A stretch of DNA of 64,000 nucleotides from Novosphingobium fuchskuhlense (GCF_001519075.1 NZ_KQ954244.1:1567934-1631933); one strand, 5' to 3'. Positions 46,173 to 57,286 are shown, counted from the stretch's first letter. Notes: generated by a model from the letters alone, not told the origin. Numbers and translations are program-made.

Positions 46173-48476
46173 CTACCGTACCCCGAGCCCCTTGAACGCG
46201 ATGTTGAACTGGACGGTGCTGCCGCGCCGGGCATCGCCGTTGGTGATGTAGTCGCGCCGCCAGGTGAGGGCGAGATCGAGGCAATCGTCGTCATAGGCAA
46301 AGCCGAGGCGGTGGCGCAGCATCTGGAAACCGTCCTTGGTCTTGGTCGGATCGTCCACCCGGCTGGTGAGGTTGGCGACGGCCGAGCCGAACACCGACCA
46401 GCGGCGGGCAAAGGCCACGCGGCCGGACAGGCGCAGCTCCTCGCGGTCGCGCAGGTCCTCGAACGTGGCGGGAATATCGCGGTTGAGCCGCAGATAGCCG
46501 ATCTCGGCATACGTGCGGTGATTACCGATGGTGGCGTCGAATTCGTTGCGCCTCAGCTTCAGGCTGTCCTTGTCGAGCCGGAAGCGGTGGGTGAACTGGA
46601 CGATATCGCGGAAGCGCAGATCGGTGCGGCCGACGATATCGGACGCGCGCGAGGAGAGGCCCGTGCCATCGGGCAGCAGGGTCTTCTGGGTGGAGAGCCG
46701 GTAGGACTGGCCGATCGTGGTCATCACCCGCCAGCCGGGGCGGGTGAGCTGCCAGTCCGCGCCGTAGGTGACGCGCACGCCGTCCTCTATGCGGTCGTAG
46801 CCGGGGAAGCGGTTGAGCGCGAAGAGGTTGGAATCCTCAAGTTCCACCGAGCGCGAATCCTCGTTGGGGATGGCGAGGTTGCGGATGTGCGGGATGGCGA
46901 CGAGCTGAACGCGCGGGGTGAGCACCTGCGTGCCGCCGAGCGCCGCGCCGATCAGCGGCCACTTGATGTCGACCGCGGCGGTGGCGATGCCGCGGCCCTG
47001 CCAGCCGGGGACCCCGCGATAGAACGCGTTGGTGGTGAGATCGTTCTGCAGCGAGTGGTAGACATCGCCGCGCGCGAGGGCGGTGAAGGTGATTTCCTGG
47101 CCGAGGCCGGTGATCGTGCGCAAGTCCCACTGCGCCTTGGCGAAGGCGCGCTGGGTATCCTGCCCGCCGGGGCGGGTGAGCGCGAGGCTGTTGACCTGCA
47201 GTTCGAGCGTGCCGCCGATGGCCGGCGGGACGAGCCGGCGGCGGTATTCGAGTGCGGGCAGCGCGATGGGGACGAGGCCCTGCCGGTCGCCGCTGCGCAA
47301 GGTCTGCACCGCCCAGCCGGCAAGGCTGAAGTAGCTGTTCGCGTCGATCCGTTCGAGCGCGATGGTCGAACGCAGGCGGTCGTCGCGGCTGATATCGTAG
47401 CGGCGCAGGAACGTGCGGTCGCTGGCATAGCGGCCGTAGCCGGTAAGGCTCCAGTTCTCGCCGAGCTGGAAGCGGCCGTTGGTTTCGAAATAGCCGCGGA
47501 AGACCTGCTCCTGCGCCTTCGGGTCGGTGGCGGAGCCGCCGATGTTGATGCGCTTGGACCGCGTGAGATAGCCGGTGACCTGGAAGGCGCCCTTGTCGGT
47601 CAGCTGGCGATAGCGCGCGGAGACCATCGGCAGCGCGGCGGTATAGAGATAGCCGGTGACCGCGAGGTCCTTGTTGTCTGCAAGGCGCCAGTAGTAGGTG
47701 TCGTTGATTTCGATCCCGTTGGCCGCGCTGAAGCGGAAATCGGGGATCAGGATGCCGCTTTCGGCCCGGAAGTCGGACGTGTGGGCAAGGCCGGGCAGCG
47801 GCACGAGCGGCAGGCCGAACACCCGCAGCAGCGCCCCCTTGTAGTGCACGCGCTGCTGGCGGGCATCGTAGGTGACGGCGACAGCGGTGACTTCCCAGCT
47901 CGGCTTCTTGGTGCAGCCGTCCGAATCCTCCACCGAACAGCCAGAGAAGGCGGCGTTATGCAGCACCATGTTGCCATTGGCCGAGCGTTCGCCGCTGCGT
48001 GCCGCAAGGCGGCCGCCCTGACGCAGGACGAGCAGGAGATCCTCGATCGCGCCGGCCTTGAGCTGGTCGGTGAGCTCCACCTTGTCGGTATAGAGAACGT
48101 TGCCGCCATCATCGACGAAGCGGATGTTGCCGCTGGCCTCGATCAGGCCGGACTTGCGGTTCCACGTGACGACATCGGCGCGGACGGTCTGCGCCGCGCG
48201 CTGCAGGATGACGTTGCCGGTGGCGGTGACGGTTTCCGCATCGCTGGCATAGGTGACGCGATCCGCCTGGAAGCGGATGGCGGCCCCTGCGCTTGCCTCC
48301 TCGGGCAATGGCGACGTGGGCGTGGCCGCGGGTGCCGGCGTGGTCTGGGCGTGCGCCTGGACGAAGCCCAGCGCCAGCGCGCCGATCACCGCGAGGACCG
48401 GGCGGATCGGGGCGACGCGCGCACGCCGCAAGCATCGGGACAAGGCTTGCGGCAGGGGCCGCGGGGGGGCTCGCAT
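46173..48476 (-). CDS. lptD: LPS-assembly protein LptD
   Basis: LptD is the outer-membrane barrel that inserts lipopolysaccharide or, in sphingomonads, possibly glycosphingolipids. The 767-residue protein has a signal peptide ending VQAHAQ, an OstA/LptA-like beta-jellyroll domain (ADRVTYASDAETVTATGNVILQRAAQTVRADVVTWNRKSG), a CSVEDSDGC disulphide loop and a long beta-rich barrel finishing FNIAFKGLGVR. ATG 48476 is chosen; 48518 is an alternative. Divergent from pepA. Confidence 0.93.
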   Translation of the reverse strand: MRAPPRPLPQALSRCLRRARVAPIRPVLAVIGALALGFVQAHAQTTPAPAATPTSPLPEEASAGAAIRFQADRVTYASDAETVTATGNVILQRAAQTVRADVVTWNRKSGLIEASGNIRFVDDGGNVLYTDKVELTDQLKAGAIEDLLLVLRQGGRLAARSGERSANGNMVLHNAAFSGCSVEDSDGCTKKPSWEVTAVAVTYDARQQRVHYKGALLRVFGLPLVPLPGLAHTSDFRAESGILIPDFRFSAANGIEINDTYYWRLADNKDLAVTGYLYTAALPMVSARYRQLTDKGAFQVTGYLTRSKRINIGGSATDPKAQEQVFRGYFETNGRFQLGENWSLTGYGRYASDRTFLRRYDISRDDRLRSTIALERIDANSYFSLAGWAVQTLRSGDRQGLVPIALPALEYRRRLVPPAIGGTLELQVNSLALTRPGGQDTQRAFAKAQWDLRTITGLGQEITFTALARGDVYHSLQNDLTTNAFYRGVPGWQGRGIATAAVDIKWPLIGAALGGTQVLTPRVQLVAIPHIRNLAIPNEDSRSVELEDSNLFALNRFPGYDRIEDGVRVTYGADWQLTRPGWRVMTTIGQSYRLSTQKTLLPDGTGLSSRASDIVGRTDLRFRDIVQFTHRFRLDKDSLKLRRNEFDATIGNHRTYAEIGYLRLNRDIPATFEDLRDREELRLSGRVAFARRWSVFGSAVANLTSRVDDPTKTKDGFQMLRHRLGFAYDDDCLDLALTWRRDYITNGDARRGSTVQFNIAFKGLGVR

Positions 48477-48577
48477 GGCCTTGCCTATCGCACCGGTGCC
48501 GCTTAACTGCAAACCCACAATTCGCCTCGGGTGCCGACCGGCCGCGAGGTGTGCCCCATTTTCGGCAGGAGCCTCTC

Positions 48578-50035
48578 ATGATCATCCAGTTTGCCACAGC
48601 CGATACGGCCCTTCCCCGCCTTGTAGCGCAGCTGGTGGCGCAGGACGGCCTTGCGGCGGACGCCGATGTGCTGGTGCGCGAGGCGGCCGCGGCCGCGCGC
48701 TTTACGGGCAAGGCGGGGCAGCTGTTCGAGGCGATGGTGCCGGCGGGTGACGGGGTCGCGCGGCTGGCTTTTGCCGGGATCGGCGAGCCGGGCGCGGCGG
48801 GCCGCACGGCTGCGCTGGAGCGTGCGGGCGGGGGCCTGACGGCCCGGTACCTCACTTCCGGCGAGACCGAACTGGCCATCGACTTTGCCGGCAGTGGCCT
48901 CAATGCAGAGGAAGCGGCTGCCGTGCTCCTTGCGGCGCGGCTGCGCGCATGGCGGCATGATGTCTACCGCACCAAGCTGAGCGACGAGCAAAAGCCCTCG
49001 CTGGCGAAGATCGTGGCGGTCGCCGCGCCCGAGGGCACCGAGACGCTGTGGGAAACCGAGGCGGCGATTGCCGAGGGCGTGGAGTTTACCCGCGAGCTGG
49101 TGACCGAGCCGGCCAACGTGATCTATCCGGCCAGCTTCGTGGAGCGCTGCAAGGCGCGGCTCGAAGGCACCGGCATCGAGATCGTGGTGCTGGGCCGCGA
49201 CGAGATGAATGCGCTTGGTATGGGCGCGCTGCTCGGCGTGGCGCAGGGTTCGGTGCGCGAGCCCAAGATCATCGCCATGCGCTGGAAGGGCCGCGCGGGC
49301 ACGAAGCCGACCGCGTTTGTCGGCAAGGGCGTGACTTTCGACACCGGCGGCATCTCGATCAAACCGGCGGCGGGCATGGAAGACATGAAGTGGGACATGG
49401 GCGGCGCGGCGGCGGTGGCCGGCACGATGCTCGCGCTGGCGCGGCGGAAAGCCCAGGCAGACGTGATCGGCGTGTGCGGCCTCGTGGAAAACATGCCCGA
49501 CGGCAATGCGCAGCGCCCGGGCGATGTCGTCACCACGATGTCGGGCCAGACGGTGGAGGTGATCAACACCGACGCCGAAGGCCGCCTCGTGCTGTGCGAT
49601 GCCGTCACGTGGGTGCAGAAGGAATATGCCCCCGCCACGATCATCGACCTTGCCACGCTGACCGGCGCGATCATCATTTCGCTCGGCCATGAGCACGCGG
49701 GCATGTTCAGCAACGACGACCTGCTGGCGGGCCAGCTCGATGCAGCCGGCAAGGCGAGCGGCGACATGCTGTGGCGCTTCCCGCTGGGGGCGGCCTACGA
49801 CAAGCTGATCGACAGCCCGATTGCCGACATGAAGAACGTGGGGCCGCGCTATGGCGGCTCGATCACCGCGGCACAGTTCATCCAGCGCTACGTCGACAAG
49901 GGCGTGGCCTGGGCGCATCTCGACATCGCGGGCACGGTGTGGGTCGAAAAGGCCGGCGCGACGCACGACAAGGGCGCGACCGGCTTCGGCGTGCGGCTGC
50001 TCGATCGCTACGTGCGCGACGTGCTGGAAGCCTAA
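48578..50035 (+). CDS. pepA: Leucyl aminopeptidase (M17 family)
   Basis: PepA is a cytosolic hexameric dinuclear-metal aminopeptidase. The 485-residue protein has a variable N-terminal domain and the M17 catalytic core: [16 protein letters not shown] with catalytic Lys and Asp, [28 protein letters not shown], and the signature [10 protein letters not shown]. The start follows CAGGAG. It is divergent from lptD and leads an operon with DUF2256, an M24 peptidase and holC. Confidence 0.95.
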   Translation: MIIQFATADTALPRLVAQLVAQDGLAADADVLVREAAAAARFTGKAGQLFEAMVPAGDGVARLAFAGIGEPGAAGRTAALERAGGGLTARYLTSGETELAIDFAGSGLNAEEAAAVLLAARLRAWRHDVYRTKLSDEQKPSLAKIVAVAAPEGTETLWETEAAIAEGVEFTRELVTEPANVIYPASFVERCKARLEGTGIEIVVLGRDEMNALGMGALLGVAQGSVREPKIIAMRWKGRAGTKPTAFVGKGVTFDTGGISIKPAAGMEDMKWDMGGAAAVAGTMLALARRKAQADVIGVCGLVENMPDGNAQRPGDVVTTMSGQTVEVINTDAEGRLVLCDAVTWVQKEYAPATIIDLATLTGAIIISLGHEHAGMFSNDDLLAGQLDAAGKASGDMLWRFPLGAAYDKLIDSPIADMKNVGPRYGGSITAAQFIQRYVDKGVAWAHLDIAGTVWVEKAGATHDKGATGFGVRLLDRYVRDVLEA

Positions 50036-50036
50036 A

Positions 50037-50189
50037 ATGCCCAAGATGCGCCGCAAGGCGGACTTGCCGAGCAAGCTCTGCGCCGCCTGCGGCCTGCCCT
50101 TCACCTGGCGCAAGAAGTGGGAACGCGATTGGGACAACGTGAAGTTCTGTTCGGATCGCTGCCGCTCGGGGAAGGGGAAGGCGGGATGA
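50037..50189 (+). CDS. DUF2256 zinc-ribbon-like small protein
   Basis: This 50-residue protein matches DUF2256: [34 protein letters not shown]. The two Cys pairs (CAAC and CSDRC) should bind one zinc. The family's function is unknown. The ATG is 1 bp after the pepA stop, and its own TGA overlaps the next ATG, so it is strictly operonic. Confidence 0.92.
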   Translation: MPKMRRKADLPSKLCAACGLPFTWRKKWERDWDNVKFCSDRCRSGKGKAG

Positions 50190-51406
50190 TCTGGTCGCGG
50201 CGCGGGGTTCTTGCCGGGGCGGGCGGAATGGCGGCGCTGGCGGCCATGCCGCTGAAGGGCGCAGCGCCGGGCGGCCTCGCCGATGCGGCGGTGCCGATCA
50301 CGCCGGCAGAGCGCATGGCGCGCATTGCCAAGGTGCAGGGGCTGATGGCCGAGCAGCGGATCGCCGCATTGCTCGTCGAAAGCGGCACCACCCTGACCTA
50401 CTTCACCGGCATTCGTTGGTCGCGGTCGGAGCGGATCACGGCAGCGGTGATTCCCGCGACCGGCCAGCCCATCGTGGTGACGCCGTTTTTCGAAGCGCCT
50501 TCGGTGAAGGAAACGCTGGCGGTGCCGGCGGACCTGCGGACGTGGCACGAGGATGCGAGCCCCTTTGCGCTGATCGCCGACGCGCTGAAGGGCCGTCCCG
50601 GGCCGGTTGCCGTGGAACAGACGACGCGGGCGTTCATTACCGAGGGGCTGGCGCGCGAGGGCAGCTTTGCGGTGGTTTCGGGCGCGGCTCTGGTGAACGC
50701 CTGCCGGCAGATCAAATCGCCTGCCGAACTGGCGCTCATGCAGCGGGCCAATACGATCACGCTCGCCGCGATGCGCGAGGCGCATGGCGCGGTGCGCGCA
50801 GGCATGACGGCGGCGGATATCGGCGCGCTCGTCGAGAAGGCGACCGTACGGCTGGGGGCGACGAGCGACTTTGCGCTGGTGCTGCTGAATGAGGCAAGCG
50901 CCTATCCGCATGGGTCGCATAGCCCGCAGACAGTGCACGAGGGCTCTGTGGTGCTGATGGACTGCGGCTGCGTGGTTGAGGATTATCAATCGGATATCTC
51001 GCGCACCTTCGTGTTCGGCGAGCCGACGGCGCGGCAGCGCAAGGTGTGGGACACGGTGCGACGCGGGCAGGACGCGGTGTTCGGCGCGGCGAAAGTGGGC
51101 ACGCCCGTCAGCGCGCTCGATGCGGCGGTGCGCCGGTTTTACGAGAGCGAGGGTTGGGGCCCGGGCTTTGTGCTCCCCGGCCTGCCGCACCGCGCGGGGC
51201 ACGGGATCGGGATGGACGGGCACGAGAGCCCCTACCTTGTCGGAAGCGATCAGACGCCGTTGGCGCCGGGGATGTGCTTTTCGAACGAGCCGGGGCTTTA
51301 TACGCCGGGTGCGTTCGGGGTGCGGCTGGAGGACTGCTGGGTGATGACCGAGGCGGGCCCGAAGAGCTTCACGCCGCTGGCCCGCTCGCTCGACGATCCG
51401 ATCTGA
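50186..51406 (+). CDS. M24-family Xaa-Pro dipeptidase-like protein, probably exported
   Basis: This 406-residue pita-bread-fold metallopeptidase starts [23 protein letters not shown], a Tat-like signal with twin Arg. The N-terminal creatinase-like domain is followed by the catalytic domain with metal ligands in [36 protein letters not shown] and RLEDCW. The full ligand set (D, D, H, E, E) appears present. Translationally coupled to DUF2256. It probably cleaves Xaa-Pro peptides in the periplasm. Confidence 0.9.
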   Translation: MIWSRRGVLAGAGGMAALAAMPLKGAAPGGLADAAVPITPAERMARIAKVQGLMAEQRIAALLVESGTTLTYFTGIRWSRSERITAAVIPATGQPIVVTPFFEAPSVKETLAVPADLRTWHEDASPFALIADALKGRPGPVAVEQTTRAFITEGLAREGSFAVVSGAALVNACRQIKSPAELALMQRANTITLAAMREAHGAVRAGMTAADIGALVEKATVRLGATSDFALVLLNEASAYPHGSHSPQTVHEGSVVLMDCGCVVEDYQSDISRTFVFGEPTARQRKVWDTVRRGQDAVFGAAKVGTPVSALDAAVRRFYESEGWGPGFVLPGLPHRAGHGIGMDGHESPYLVGSDQTPLAPGMCFSNEPGLYTPGAFGVRLEDCWVMTEAGPKSFTPLARSLDDPI

Positions 51407-51413
51407 GGCGGCG

Positions 51414-51851
51414 GTGCGGGTCGATTTCTATCAGCTTTCGCGCGATCCGGTGGAGCTTGTTCTGCCAAAGCTGGCGCAAGGCACGCTGGGCGCAGGCGAG
51501 CGTCTGCTGCTGGTTGCGGAGGATGCCGAGCAGCTTGGCCGGATCAGCGAGGCGCTGTGGACGCGGCTGCCCGAGAGCTTCCTCGCGCACGGGATGGCGG
51601 GCGGCGAGCATGACGCGCGCCAGCCGATCCTGCTCAGCCATGAGCCCGTGCCCGCCAACGGCGCGCGCTATCTGGCGCTGGCGGACGGGGTGTGGCGCGA
51701 GATGGAGAATGCGGCGCGCGTGTTCCTGCTGTTTCCGCCCGAGCGGATCGACGATGCGCGCGCCACCTGGCGGATGCTGGGGCAGCGCGATGGGGCAGAA
51801 CGCAAATACTGGCGGCAGGACGGCGGGAAGTGGCTGGAGGGGCCGCGCTGA
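51414..51851 (+). CDS. holC: DNA polymerase III chi subunit
   Basis: HolC links the clamp loader to single-strand-binding protein at the replication fork. The 145-residue protein has VDFYQLSRDPVELVLPKLAQGTLGAGERLLLVAEDAEQLGRISEALWTRLPESFLAHG, PILLSHEP, and the C-terminal WRMLGQRDGAERKYWRQ. The GTG start is 7 bp after the M24 gene. The pepA-holC association is conserved in many Proteobacteria. Confidence 0.92.
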   Translation: MRVDFYQLSRDPVELVLPKLAQGTLGAGERLLLVAEDAEQLGRISEALWTRLPESFLAHGMAGGEHDARQPILLSHEPVPANGARYLALADGVWREMENAARVFLLFPPERIDDARATWRMLGQRDGAERKYWRQDGGKWLEGPR

Positions 51852-51933
51852 CGCCCACAACCTTGCAGTGCAGCACAAACCCCGCTAGGGGCGCGGCCAA
51901 CCGAAAGCCTCCCCCATACGCAAGGAACATCCC

Positions 51934-52356
51934 ATGGCGGTTACCCGCACCTTTTCGATCATCAAGCCCGATGCCACGCGCCGCAACCTGACCGGCGCGG
52001 TCACCAAGATGCTCGAGGAAGCCGGCCTGCGCGTCGTCGCCTCGAAGCGCATCCACATGAGCCGCGAGCAGGCCGAGGGCTTCTACGCCGTCCACCGCGA
52101 GCGCCCCTTCTTCAACGACCTCGTTGAATTCATGATCTCGGGCCCGGTTGTGGTGCAGGTGCTGGAAGGCGAAAACGCCATGCAGCGCAACCGCGACATC
52201 ATGGGCGCGACCAACCCCGCCAACGCCGAGCCCGGCACGATCCGCAAGGAACTGGCCGAATCGATCGAAGCCAACACCGTCCACGGTTCGGATTCGGACG
52301 AGAACGCCGCGATCGAGATCGCCTACTTCTTCAAGCCGGAAGAAATCGTCGGCTGA
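51934..52356 (+). CDS. ndk: Nucleoside diphosphate kinase
   Basis: Ndk equalises nucleoside triphosphate pools by a phosphohistidine ping-pong reaction. The 140-residue protein has [46 protein letters not shown], and the active-site His117 in [13 protein letters not shown] strong terminator follows. The 82-bp spacer upstream probably carries its own promoter. Confidence 0.97.
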   Translation: MAVTRTFSIIKPDATRRNLTGAVTKMLEEAGLRVVASKRIHMSREQAEGFYAVHRERPFFNDLVEFMISGPVVVQVLEGENAMQRNRDIMGATNPANAEPGTIRKELAESIEANTVHGSDSDENAAIEIAYFFKPEEIVG

Positions 52357-52384
52357 TCTGCCGCGCGCAGGTTGCTATAGCAGG

Positions 52385-52412
52385 GGCCGCCGGAGCGATC
52401 CGGCGGCCTTTT
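52385..52412 (+). terminator. Rho-independent terminator of ndk
   Basis: A perfect 10-bp stem GGCCGCCGGA/TCCGGCGGCC with GCGA loop (52385-52408) is followed directly by TTTT. This is the clearest intrinsic terminator in the window and isolates ndk from the next small gene. Confidence 0.9.
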
Positions 52413-52434
52413 GCGTTTCGGGAGAGAGCAGGCG

Positions 52435-52674
52435 ATGCTGGGGATGGGGGACGGGTCTTGCCCGTTCGAGTTCAATTTCGATCCCGCCACGTTCAAGGTG
52501 GGCGATCATGTCAGCTATCGCGTGACGGGGAGCCTCGAGGGCATGCCGTTCGTGGGCACCTTGCTGGAGGTGCATGACGACCACGTGGTGATCTCGCCCG
52601 GTGAGAGCGAGCCCGAGGCGCGCTATCGCGGCACGCGCGAAGACCGGCCGGTGGTGGATATCAGCGAGATCTAG
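52435..52674 (+). CDS. Conserved hypothetical protein, 79 residues
   Basis: This small acidic protein (FNFDPATFKVGDHVSYRVTGSLEGMPFVGTLLEVHDDHVVISPGESEPEARYRGTREDRPVVDISEI) looks like a compact beta-barrel, similar in pattern to SH3- or KOW-like folds with a VGDHVSYRV strand. ATG 52435 is about 9 bp after GGGAGAG. Its stop overlaps the convergent MFS gene by 4 bp. Function unknown. Confidence 0.75.
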   Translation: MLGMGDGSCPFEFNFDPATFKVGDHVSYRVTGSLEGMPFVGTLLEVHDDHVVISPGESEPEARYRGTREDRPVVDISEI

Positions 52675-53819
52675 GCCGGGCTGGGCTGCCGGGCATACCA
52701 GCGGCCCAGCATCCAGGCCATGGCGCCGATGGGGGCGAGGCCGAGCAGGATCGGCAGGCGGAAATCTGCACCGCCCGCGAGCAGGGCAGCGGCGGTGAGG
52801 CAGGCGGCGGAGCAGCCGAGGTCCCAGCCGCCTTCGGTCGCCATCGAGAAGCGCAGCACGCAGGGGCCCTGCCGCGCCATGGCATAGAGCGGGGCAAGCA
52901 TGGCGGTGCTGGTCATCGGCACGACCAGCGCGCCGAGTGCGGTTGCGGCGACGGCGAGCAGCGGATGGCCGAGCGCGGTGCCCTTGACGGCGAGGGCGAG
53001 CGCGGCGGCGCCATAGGCGATCACGAGCGAATGGCTGGGGCGGCCGCCATCGATCAGTCGGCCGACAAGGAGCCCCCCGGCGGCTGCGGCAACCCCGGCG
53101 GCGGCCATGGCGGCGCCGAACTGGTCGAAATGCTCACCCAGCGAGGCGAACAGCGCGAGGTTCCAGATCACCACCGCGCAGCCCGAATGGAAGCCTTCGT
53201 TGAAGTAGAGTCGGCGCGCATAGGCCGCGACGCCGGGTTCAAGCGCGGCGGCGGGGTCGATCGCGGGATTGGGCGCGCCGAGCAGCGGCAGGGCGCTGGC
53301 CAACTGCAGCGCGGTGATCACGGCGAAGGCCGCGCCGGGTCCGCCATGCGCGAGGAGCAGTCCGCCGAGCGCGGGGGCCGCGATGCCGACGAGCGCGCTG
53401 GTCGCCTGCTGCATGCTGATCTGCTGGCCGCCGCGCCCGGTATCGGTGAGCGCCGGAAGGAAACCGTGCCATGCCGTCCAGTAGAGCACGCTGCCAAGGC
53501 CGCTGACGGCAAGGAACAGCGCGAGCAGCGGGCCGACTTCGTGGACCAGCGGCAGGAGCGCGAAGCTGACGGCGCGCACGGCGATGCCGATCAGGAGGAC
53601 ATTGCGCACGCCCACCCGCACCGCCAGCGGCAGGATCACGCCGCGCAGCGCGAGCCGCGAGAGGACGATCAGCGCAAAGCTCGCGAGGGCGGCCGGGAAG
53701 GAAAAGCCGCGGCTGACGAGAAAGCCGGCGATGAAGATGCCGCCGCCCGCTTCGACAAACGATTGCAGCGCGGAGTGAAGGTAGAGCCGGTGCAGCGGAG
53801 AAAGCGGGGGTCGGGGCAT
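52671..53819 (-). CDS. MFS transporter
   Basis: This 382-residue membrane protein has about 12 hydrophobic segments, an SLHRLYLHSALQSFVEAGGGIFIAGFLVSRGFS start and a mid-protein GRLIDGG loop. It is shorter than typical MFS porters and resembles uncharacterised sugar/drug-type members. It lies 33 bp from the purN fusion gene on the same strand. Substrate unknown. Confidence 0.86.
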   Translation of the reverse strand: MPRPPLSPLHRLYLHSALQSFVEAGGGIFIAGFLVSRGFSFPAALASFALIVLSRLALRGVILPLAVRVGVRNVLLIGIAVRAVSFALLPLVHEVGPLLALFLAVSGLGSVLYWTAWHGFLPALTDTGRGGQQISMQQATSALVGIAAPALGGLLLAHGGPGAAFAVITALQLASALPLLGAPNPAIDPAAALEPGVAAYARRLYFNEGFHSGCAVVIWNLALFASLGEHFDQFGAAMAAAGVAAAAGGLLVGRLIDGGRPSHSLVIAYGAAALALAVKGTALGHPLLAVAATALGALVVPMTSTAMLAPLYAMARQGPCVLRFSMATEGGWDLGCSAACLTAAALLAGGADFRLPILLGLAPIGAMAWMLGRWYARQPSPA

Positions 53820-53852
53820 GGGCGGCTCCGGCAGCAGGGGAGGCAGCTGCGA

Positions 53853-54794
53853 TCAGAATTCCATCATTGCCGCAAGTCTGCGCGGCGCCACGGCCAGCCA
53901 CGAGCGGCGCAGCCATTCGGCAATGTCGTCCCAGTCCACGTCGCCGAGGTCAAGACGAATACCTATCCACCCGTCGCCGAAATAGGCCGGGCGGAAGAAG
54001 CGTTCAGGATCCGATTCGATGAGCTGTTCCTGCTCGTCGGCCCCGCTGATCTTGACGAGGAGGGCGTTGCGCCCATCATGGTGGTGGTTGCTGGTGACGT
54101 AGGCGAACTTCTTGCCCTTGATGATGCCGAAGCAGGCCATACCGTGGCTCAGGCTTTCCTCCGCTTCGGGGAGTTGCATCGCCCGTTCGCGGACCCGCGC
54201 GGTGAGCCATTCGGGATCGGTTTCGCGCGTGACGAGTTCGGCGAGGCAGCGCGCGTAGAGCTGGTGCTCGGCGAAGAGGACGCGCGCGGCAAGCGTATCC
54301 GGCGTATCACCGGGCAGGATCGCGACGGGGATCTGGCCGAGGATGGGGCCTTCATCGAGATCGGCGGTGACGAGGTGGACGGTGCAGCCGGCGTGGCTGT
54401 CACCCGTCGCAATGGCGCGCTCGTGGGTGTGGAGGCCGGTGTATTTCGGCAGAAGCGAGGGGTGGATGTTGACCATCCGCCCTTCCCAGCGCCCCACGAA
54501 TTCGCCCGTGAGGATGCGCATATAGCCGGCAAGCGCAATCCACCGCGCGCCGGCGCGGCGGACGGCGGCGTCCATCGCTGTGTCATGCTCGGCGCGGGGC
54601 AAGCCCTTGTGGGGGAGAACGAAGGTGGGGACGCCCTCCGCTTCGGCCAGTTTCAGGCCGCCCGCTTCGGGGTTGTTGGAGAGAACGAGGACGATCTCGA
54701 ACGGGCAGGCGGCAAGGCGGCTGGCATAGAGCAGCGCGGCCATGTTGGTGCCGCTGCCGGAGATGAAGACGGCGACTTTGGCGCGGTCAGCCAA
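53853..54794 (-). CDS. purN: Phosphoribosylglycinamide formyltransferase fused to a MmcQ/YjbR-like domain
   Basis: Residues 1 to about 188 are PurN, which formylates GAR with 10-formyl-[20 protein letters not shown], and the catalytic triad Asn109, His111 and Asp147. Residues from about 195 to 313 form a second domain with [77 protein letters not shown], the pattern of MmcQ/YjbR-like CyaY-fold proteins. There is no stop between them. The start overlaps the purM end by 8 bp. Confidence 0.92.
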   Translation of the reverse strand: MADRAKVAVFISGSGTNMAALLYASRLAACPFEIVLVLSNNPEAGGLKLAEAEGVPTFVLPHKGLPRAEHDTAMDAAVRRAGARWIALAGYMRILTGEFVGRWEGRMVNIHPSLLPKYTGLHTHERAIATGDSHAGCTVHLVTADLDEGPILGQIPVAILPGDTPDTLAARVLFAEHQLYARCLAELVTRETDPEWLTARVRERAMQLPEAEESLSHGMACFGIIKGKKFAYVTSNHHHDGRNALLVKISGADEQEQLIESDPERFFRPAYFGDGWIGIRLDLGDVDWDDIAEWLRRSWLAVAPRRLAAMMEF

Positions 54795-55893
54795 TGTGGA
54801 CGGCCTCCCATGCGGCGCGGGCGGACCACGCCTCCGCGCTGCCGAAGACGGTGCAGCCCTTTTCGCCGGCGACGATCTCGCCCACCGTGAAGGCGGTTTC
54901 GCCTGCTGCGGTGAGATCGGCGATCAGGCTTGCGGCTTCGTCTGCCGCCACGGCGAGGATCATGCCGACACCGCAGTTGAAGGTGCGGGCCATTTCCTCG
55001 GGCTCGATCTGGCCCTGCGCCTGCAGGAAGGCCATGAGGCGCGGCTGCTCCCAGGTGTCGGCATCGATGCGCGCGTGGAGGCCCCTCGGCAGGACGCGGG
55101 GCACGTTTTCAAGGAGGCCGCCGCCGGTGATGTGGGCCAGCGCGTGGATGCGGCCCGATCTGATGAAGGGCAGCAGGCTCTTCACATAGATGCGGGTGGG
55201 CTCGATCAGGTGGTCGATCAGCAGGCGCTCGTTGTCGAACAGGGCAGGGCGGTCGAGCTTCCAGCCCTTGTCGGCGGCGAGGCGGCGCACCAGCGAATAG
55301 CCGTTGGAGTGGACGCCCGAGGAGGCGAGGCCGATCAGCACATCGCCTTCCGCCACGCGGTCGCCCGTCAGCTGCTCGCCGCGCTCGACCGCGCCGACGC
55401 AGAAGCCCGCAAGGTCGTAGTCGCCGGGCGCGTACATGCCGGGCATTTCCGCCGTCTCGCCGCCGATCAGCGCGCAGCCGGCCATGCGGCAGCCTTCGGC
55501 GATGCCGGCAACGACCCGCTCGGCAACGCCCGTATCGAGCTTGCCGGTGGCGAAATAATCAAGGAAGAACAGGGGCTCGGCACCCTGAACGATGAGATCG
55601 TTGACGCACATGGCGACCAGATCGATGCCGATGGCGTCATGCCGGTCATGGTCGATGGCGAGCTTGACCTTGGTGCCGACGCCGTCGTTGCCGGCGACCA
55701 GCAGCGGGTCCTTGTAGCCGGCGGCCTTCAGATCGAAGAACGCGCCGAAACCGCCGAGTTCGGCGTCCGCGCCGGGGCGCGCTGTCATCCGCGCGAGCGG
55801 GCCGATCGCCTTGACCAGCGCGTTGCCGGCGGCGATGTCTACCCCCGCCTGGGCGTAGGAATAGGACTGCGAAGTTTCGTCGGTTGAAGTCAT
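54787..55893 (-). CDS. purM: Phosphoribosylformylglycinamidine cyclo-ligase
   Basis: PurM (AIR synthetase) closes the imidazole ring in purine synthesis with ATP. The 368-residue protein has [27 protein letters not shown], the nucleotide-binding [41 protein letters not shown] and [19 protein letters not shown] 55893 is chosen because the protein begins with a family-typical N-terminus there. It is followed by purN, a common arrangement. Confidence 0.96.
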   Translation of the reverse strand: MTSTDETSQSYSYAQAGVDIAAGNALVKAIGPLARMTARPGADAELGGFGAFFDLKAAGYKDPLLVAGNDGVGTKVKLAIDHDRHDAIGIDLVAMCVNDLIVQGAEPLFFLDYFATGKLDTGVAERVVAGIAEGCRMAGCALIGGETAEMPGMYAPGDYDLAGFCVGAVERGEQLTGDRVAEGDVLIGLASSGVHSNGYSLVRRLAADKGWKLDRPALFDNERLLIDHLIEPTRIYVKSLLPFIRSGRIHALAHITGGGLLENVPRVLPRGLHARIDADTWEQPRLMAFLQAQGQIEPEEMARTFNCGVGMILAVAADEAASLIADLTAAGETAFTVGEIVAGEKGCTVFGSAEAWSARAAWEAVHIG

Positions 55894-56002
55894 GGGCGAG
55901 GCGACTAGCGCTTTCCCGCTTGGATTTCCACTTGCCTTTGGGCAAAAGCGCGGCATTCGGAAAAGATGCAGCGCAAGGCCTGCGTTCCCAGATGGAGTTA
56001 CC

Positions 56003-57286
56003 TTGGCCGCTCTGCGCCCGACCTTGCCCGACCTGACGTTCCTGCCGGATCTGAGCCGCAAGGCGCGCCTCGCGCTGCTTGCGGGGCTGGGCCTTGTGCT
56101 GGCCGGCGGCGGCGCGGCGATCTATGCGCAGATCGAGGGTGACCGCGGCATCCCGCCGATTGCCAGCAACGGCGATTTCGAAGTGAGCGGGATCGAGGTC
56201 AACACTACCGGCAAGACCGCCGAGGAAGCCCGCGCCAACGGCTGGAAGCAGGCGCAGCGGCTGGCGTGGGAGAAGCTGTGGAAGTCCAACGGGCTGGGCG
56301 GCGGAAATGCCCCGGCGCTGGATGATGGCACCATCGACGGCATGGTCTCGGCCGTGGTGGTGGGACAGGAGCAGATCGGCCCGCACCGTTATATCGCGAC
56401 ACTGGGGGTGATCTTCGACCGCGCGCGGACCAGCGGCTACCTGGGGATGCAGGGCCAGATCGCGCATTCCGCGCCGCTGCTGGTGATCCCGGTGCTGATC
56501 GAGGGCGGGGTGACCTCGGTGTTCGAGACGCGCACGCCCTGGCAGAAGGCCTGGGCGGAGTTCCGCACCGGATCGAGCGTGATCGACTATGTGCGCCCCA
56601 GCGGTGCGGGCGCGGATTCGCTGCTGCTGACGGCGGGGCAGATCAGCCGTCGCAGCCGCAACTGGTGGCGGCTGGTGCTCGATTCGTTTGGCGCATCGGA
56701 TGTGATCATGCCGATCGCGAAGCTGGAGCGCAGCTGGCCCGGCGGGCCGGTGCGCGGCGTGTTCACCGCGCGGCGCGGACCGGACAACCTGTTCCTCGGC
56801 AGCTTTGAACTCACGGCGCCGAGCGAGGACAAGCTGCCCGCGATGCTGGCCGAGGCGATCCGCAGGCTCGACGGTCTTTATGCGGGCGCGCTGGCGGCGG
56901 GACAGCTGGCGCCTGATCCTTCGCTTTCGATGCGGCCCGATCTCGATCCCGCGCTGGTTGAGAGCATTGTCGCCAAGCTGGGGCCGGTGCCGACCGCGAC
57001 GACCGCGGCGGCGGGGCCCGATGCCGCCGCGACAACGGCCGCGGTGCCGACCACAGTGGTCACCGTGCAGTTTGTGACGCCCGATGCGGCGGCGGTCGAT
57101 GCGGGCATGGCTGCGGTGCGACGGGTCGATGGCGTGAAGGAAGCGGCCACGACCAGCCTGGCGATCGGTGGCACTTCGGTGATGCGGGTGACCTTTGCCG
57201 GCGATATCGACGCGTTGGCGGCGGCCTTGCGCGCGGGGGGCTGGCGCGTGACCCAAGGGGCCGGCGCGCTCAGCATCCGCAAGTAG
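56003..57286 (+). CDS. DUF2066 domain protein, membrane anchored
   Basis: This protein of about 427 residues has an N-terminal hydrophobic segment ([24 protein letters not shown]) that anchors or exports it. The DUF2066 core follows: [32 protein letters not shown] and later [11 protein letters not shown] and [24 protein letters not shown] start at 56003, 5 bp after GGAG, avoids overlapping purM; an ATG at 55892 is the alternative. The gene is close to hdaA, a pairing common in alphaproteobacteria. Function unknown. Confidence 0.82.
   Translation: MAALRPTLPDLTFLPDLSRKARLALLAGLGLVLAGGGAAIYAQIEGDRGIPPIASNGDFEVSGIEVNTTGKTAEEARANGWKQAQRLAWEKLWKSNGLGGGNAPALDDGTIDGMVSAVVVGQEQIGPHRYIATLGVIFDRARTSGYLGMQGQIAHSAPLLVIPVLIEGGVTSVFETRTPWQKAWAEFRTGSSVIDYVRPSGAGADSLLLTAGQISRRSRNWWRLVLDSFGASDVIMPIAKLERSWPGGPVRGVFTARRGPDNLFLGSFELTAPSEDKLPAMLAEAIRRLDGLYAGALAAGQLAPDPSLSMRPDLDPALVESIVAKLGPVPTATTAAAGPDAAATTAAVPTTVVTVQFVTPDAAAVDAGMAAVRRVDGVKEAATTSLAIGGTSVMRVTFAGDIDALAAALRAGGWRVTQGAGALSIRK

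Noticed and set aside
46134..51223. Very long open frames opposite lptD and pepA (790 and 906 codons)
   Set aside because: They are antisense shadows caused by strong GC bias at third codon positions; their translations are Arg/His/Ala-rich without any family motif, while the opposite strands encode clear LptD and PepA.
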